From IMG/VR virus record IMGVR_UViG_3300005527_000085, positions 1-47,410 of that record: DNA of 47,410 bases; one strand, 5' to 3'. This DNA comes from a virus. Shown one piece after another: positions 45,353 through 47,410 of this stretch (its first letter is position 1; the number at the start of each line of letters is the position of its first letter). The position numbers were made by a program, and so were the translations under genes. The notes under the pieces are model-generated. The model was not told the DNA's origin. It was given only the letters and a program-made list of their open reading frames with translations, and ran no database searches.

Positions 45353-45649
45353 GTGGGTCCCGAATACATTGCTATCGGCTTGACGGCCGTTGTATCAGCT
45401 ATTACTGGTGGAAGTTGGGTCGCAGGTAAAATACTTGGTAGACAGAACGACCAAATCCAGCAAGCCTTTAATTACATCGGATCTCAAAAACGAAGGATTG
45501 ACATCTTGGAAGACGACTTAAAGCGTATGCCTCTAGAGTACGTCCTTAAAGTTGACTTCTTGAGGGAGATCCAGCAGATGCATGATAACTTTAATCAGAT
45601 CAATGCGAAGCTTGATAAGCTAGTTGAGAAACTGCTCGAAGCAAAATGA
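45353..45649 (+). CDS. membrane-anchored coiled-coil protein
   Basis: 98 residues from GTG 45353. Hydrophobic start EYIAIGLTAVVSAITGGSWV, then a coiled coil ending QMHDNFNQINAKLDKLVEKL. I remember similar small proteins in cyanophages near terminase/portal genes. May be holin- or spanin-like; unproven. Stop overlaps the next ATG. Confidence 0.65.
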   Translation: MGPEYIAIGLTAVVSAITGGSWVAGKILGRQNDQIQQAFNYIGSQKRRIDILEDDLKRMPLEYVLKVDFLREIQQMHDNFNQINAKLDKLVEKLLEAK

Positions 45650-45828
45650 GTTACATTCTTGAGGTCCAAGAGGACGAAAATGGAGAACTTTACATTGAGT
45701 TCCCCGAAGAAGTAATCGAAGAGTTGGGCTGGCAAGAAGGCGACATCCTTAATTGGGATGTACGCGGTGAAGGCATCGTCCTTTCAAAGGTCCACGACTC
45801 ATCTGGCTATGAAGTTATAGAAGAGTAG
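45646..45828 (+). CDS. AbrB/MazE-like (SpoVT-AbrB) small protein
   Basis: 60 residues: YIEFPEEVIEELGWQEGDIL, then WDVRGEGIVLSKV. This is the swapped-hairpin SpoVT-AbrB pattern of a DNA-binding dimer. Acidic, so DNA binding is less sure. Coupled by a 4-nt overlap to the coiled-coil gene. Could regulate late genes. Confidence 0.7.
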   Translation: MSYILEVQEDENGELYIEFPEEVIEELGWQEGDILNWDVRGEGIVLSKVHDSSGYEVIEE

Positions 45829-45852
45829 AATATAAAAACTGAAGGATTAAAA

Positions 45853-46485
45853 ATGTATTACAGCGGAGAGTCAAACGTACCTGGAGCACCTGGTAATCTT
45901 TTTGCCGGTGGCAATTTCTTAGGTGGTCAAGGTAGTGCCATCAATCCAGAGGCGTTTAAAAAAGACTCTCGTCAACAAAAAATTTATAACAAAGGGATGG
46001 GAACTGATAATCCTAATGAGCGGGAGATTTTCTTGAAGCGTACGGGTCCACAACTCCCCATGGCTTATGGTCTTGACTCAAGCACTTTAATCGCCCAAGC
46101 TTATCCTGGTGGGCAGGCACTTGGTAATGCTGCAGCACTTGGTGGGCAAATGGGAGTTGGCCCCCAAAACTACGAAGCAATGATGCAGCAGATGCAGCAA
46201 ATGGAGCAGCAAGGTGGCGGTCAGCCTCCAGTTAATTTTGGCGTTGATATCGAAAACGAAAAAGTTAAAAACCTTCGCGGCAATGTCCGTGCACAGCTGG
46301 ATAAAAATCAAAGCGTTAACTTTGGCGGCCAATACAACGTTCAAGATCAAAGCGGCCGTTTTGGCCTTGGTTATCAAACGCCAACCTTTGGTTTTGATGT
46401 GAATGTTACGCGCACTCAGCCGATGCCTGGTATGCCAGGTGCCGGTGGTTATGGAGCCATGATGAATATGGGGGGACGCTTCTGA
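45853..46485 (+). CDS. hypothetical late protein
   Basis: 210 residues. Gly/Gln/Met-rich, with MMQQMQQMEQQGGGQPPVNF and a beta-like C-terminus (FGLGYQTPTFGFDVNVTRTQ). Shaped like a scaffold or capsid-associated protein. Next gene begins one base after its stop. Confidence 0.65.
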   Translation: MYYSGESNVPGAPGNLFAGGNFLGGQGSAINPEAFKKDSRQQKIYNKGMGTDNPNEREIFLKRTGPQLPMAYGLDSSTLIAQAYPGGQALGNAAALGGQMGVGPQNYEAMMQQMQQMEQQGGGQPPVNFGVDIENEKVKNLRGNVRAQLDKNQSVNFGGQYNVQDQSGRFGLGYQTPTFGFDVNVTRTQPMPGMPGAGGYGAMMNMGGRF

Positions 46486-46486
46486 T

Positions 46487-46747
46487 ATGTACTACCAATC
46501 CACGCCACCCATTGGTAATGTGGCAGGTATGGCAAACGCTCAATTCTTTAAGGGTCCTCAGTTTGGCCAGGCAGCTGATGCTATTGCCATGGATCCTCCT
46601 TACACTGCTCGCGAACGTGCAGAAGATCAAATCCTTCTACGCTCGTTGCAAAAAGGTGAAATGGGCTCTGGCCCGTTGATCGATAAGGCAATTCAAGACA
46701 TCCTTCAGCGCACTAGTATCGGCGGCACGGGTTTCCGTGGTGTTTAA
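46487..46747 (+). CDS. hypothetical late protein
   Basis: 86 residues: MYYQSTPPIGNVAGMANAQF, DPPYTARERAEDQILLRSLQ, end IGGTGFRGV. Its MYY start parallels the gene before. Stop overlaps the next ATG (TAATG). Not recognised. Confidence 0.65.
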   Translation: MYYQSTPPIGNVAGMANAQFFKGPQFGQAADAIAMDPPYTARERAEDQILLRSLQKGEMGSGPLIDKAIQDILQRTSIGGTGFRGV

Positions 46748-46890
46748 TGAAAAAGAAAAAGCTCGCTCAACAAGCTCTTCAACATCCTGACTTATTTACG
46801 TCAGCTGAATTGGCTTATTTTGAGCGTTGGCTTTTTTACAAGAAGCAAGCGAAAGCTGCTAAGATCAAAAAAGAAAAGGAAAATAGTTAA
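46747..46890 (+). CDS. hypothetical 47-residue basic protein
   Basis: MKKKKLAQQALQHPDLFTSA, ELAYFERWLFYKKQAKAAKI, Lys-rich end. Overlaps on both sides (TAATG) mark it as part of the operon. Not recognised. Confidence 0.65.
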   Translation: MKKKKLAQQALQHPDLFTSAELAYFERWLFYKKQAKAAKIKKEKENS

Positions 46891-47410
46891 TGGCTGTAGA
46901 CGCTAAGGCCAGACTTAACGAAATCGTTCAGTCATACCTTGAGAAAGACTCGGGTACGGTTGTTGATACCGGCGTTGTTGCGTCGCACTTAGCGCAAATG
47001 AAACTCTTTGGCATTCGCCAAGGGGTTGAGTTTTTTCCGGGGCAAGATAATTTTGGTGCCCAACGTAAAGACTTTGTTGATCGCGTAGTTAAATACAATC
47101 AAATTGACATCCGCCTTGATTCCATCTGGGATTATTTCCTTTGTGATGGCAAGGGCATTTTTTACATCCGTCCTACAAAACAAAATTACCGAATTTATTA
47201 TTTCCGCGAACACGAATATCGTAGTTATTACAACGTAGATGGTGAACTTGAGGAAGTTGTAATCATCTACAGCTACAAGGTTCGCAGAGCTGGTGGACCG
47301 CAGGACGGCATTAATGTCTCCAATATCAGCGGTACCACTATCTCTGGTGAGCCGGGAGCTAAACGTTACATCCGCCTATCGATCAAAGCAAACGAAATCG
47401 AAGAAACTCA
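46890..47410 (+). CDS. probable portal protein, N-terminal part (cut by window edge)
   Basis: 173 codons seen, no stop. VASHLAQMKLFGIRQGVEFF, DSIWDYFLCDGKGIFYIRPT and YYNVDGELEEVVIIYSYKVR resemble portal N-terminal regions of cyanophages, with alternating helix and beta parts. Place after large terminase in the late block is where portal genes lie. The ring would anchor terminase at one capsid vertex. Confidence 0.7.
   Translation, partial: MAVDAKARLNEIVQSYLEKDSGTVVDTGVVASHLAQMKLFGIRQGVEFFPGQDNFGAQRKDFVDRVVKYNQIDIRLDSIWDYFLCDGKGIFYIRPTKQNYRIYYFREHEYRSYYNVDGELEEVVIIYSYKVRRAGGPQDGINVSNISGTTISGEPGAKRYIRLSIKANEIEET

Noticed and set aside
1-47410. CRISPR array, transposon or insertion sequence
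   Set aside because: No regular spaced repeats, no transposase and no terminal inverted repeats were seen.

Overview
This window is part of a tailed double-stranded DNA phage genome (Caudoviricetes), most likely infecting a cyanobacterium of the Synechococcus type. The phage signs are a large terminase subunit followed by a probable portal gene, a run of glycine-rich virion-type proteins, a T7-like family A DNA polymerase without the 5' exonuclease, ThyX, SSB, a Gp157-like protein, HNH endonucleases beside tRNAs, and dense packing with ATGA/TGATG overlaps. The cyanobacterial signs are a DUF4278 protein, DUF551-like and RWGADQELEACC proteins familiar from Synechococcus, and several small proteins resembling conserved cyanophage hypotheticals. 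No integrase or lysogeny repressor is visible. These assignments rest on motif recognition without database searches.

Layout. (1) 1-3045: a sugar cassette, with GDP-mannose 4,6-dehydratase (minus), a PLP-fold sugar dehydratase whose lysine is replaced by histidine as in ColD, and a glycosyltransferase. (2) 3089-5524: small plus-strand genes, a structured non-coding stretch with a terminator, tRNA-Pro(UGG) and an HNH gene. (3) 5521-10035, minus: a probable virion block with a protein carrying a full protein-kinase signature, a Dps/ferritin-like protein and a structural protein with the DAFGRTRVS motif. (4) 10130-34025, mostly minus: the early/replication region with about 50 mostly small genes, including Gp157, a SWIM-motif protein, a DUF5895-like protein, a double-OB SSB, DNA polymerase, ThyX, an NrdR-like zinc ribbon, an HNH/tRNA-Leu cassette, a PcfJ-like protein, an HTH protein, a second SSB-like protein and a 60-residue protein ending in an SSB acidic tip. 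(5) 34147-47410, plus: the late region, with glycine-zipper internal virion proteins, a probable small terminase, large terminase, an AbrB-like protein and the start of a portal gene, cut by the window edge.

The least expected signal is regulatory. Many minus-strand transcription units in 12-34 kb carry a stem-loop about 10-40 nt (often 18-24 nt) upstream of the start codon, followed by a G-poor CAACTC-rich leader without Shine-Dalgarno sequence. One class keeps the loop GACGTTAAAC while its stem changes in compensating ways. A second class has an outer CUGGG/CCCAG stem around a variable inner stem. A perfect 16-bp palindrome occurs twice in the same region. Late genes instead share the 9-mer TAAAATAAA 14-19 nt before their starts, on both strands. 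Together these suggest separate early (RNA-level) and late (promoter-level) control.

Three proteins end in an SSB-type acidic tip (EEVPF, EEIPF, DDIPF), and the smallest has no room for a normal OB fold. It may compete for host proteins that dock on SSB.
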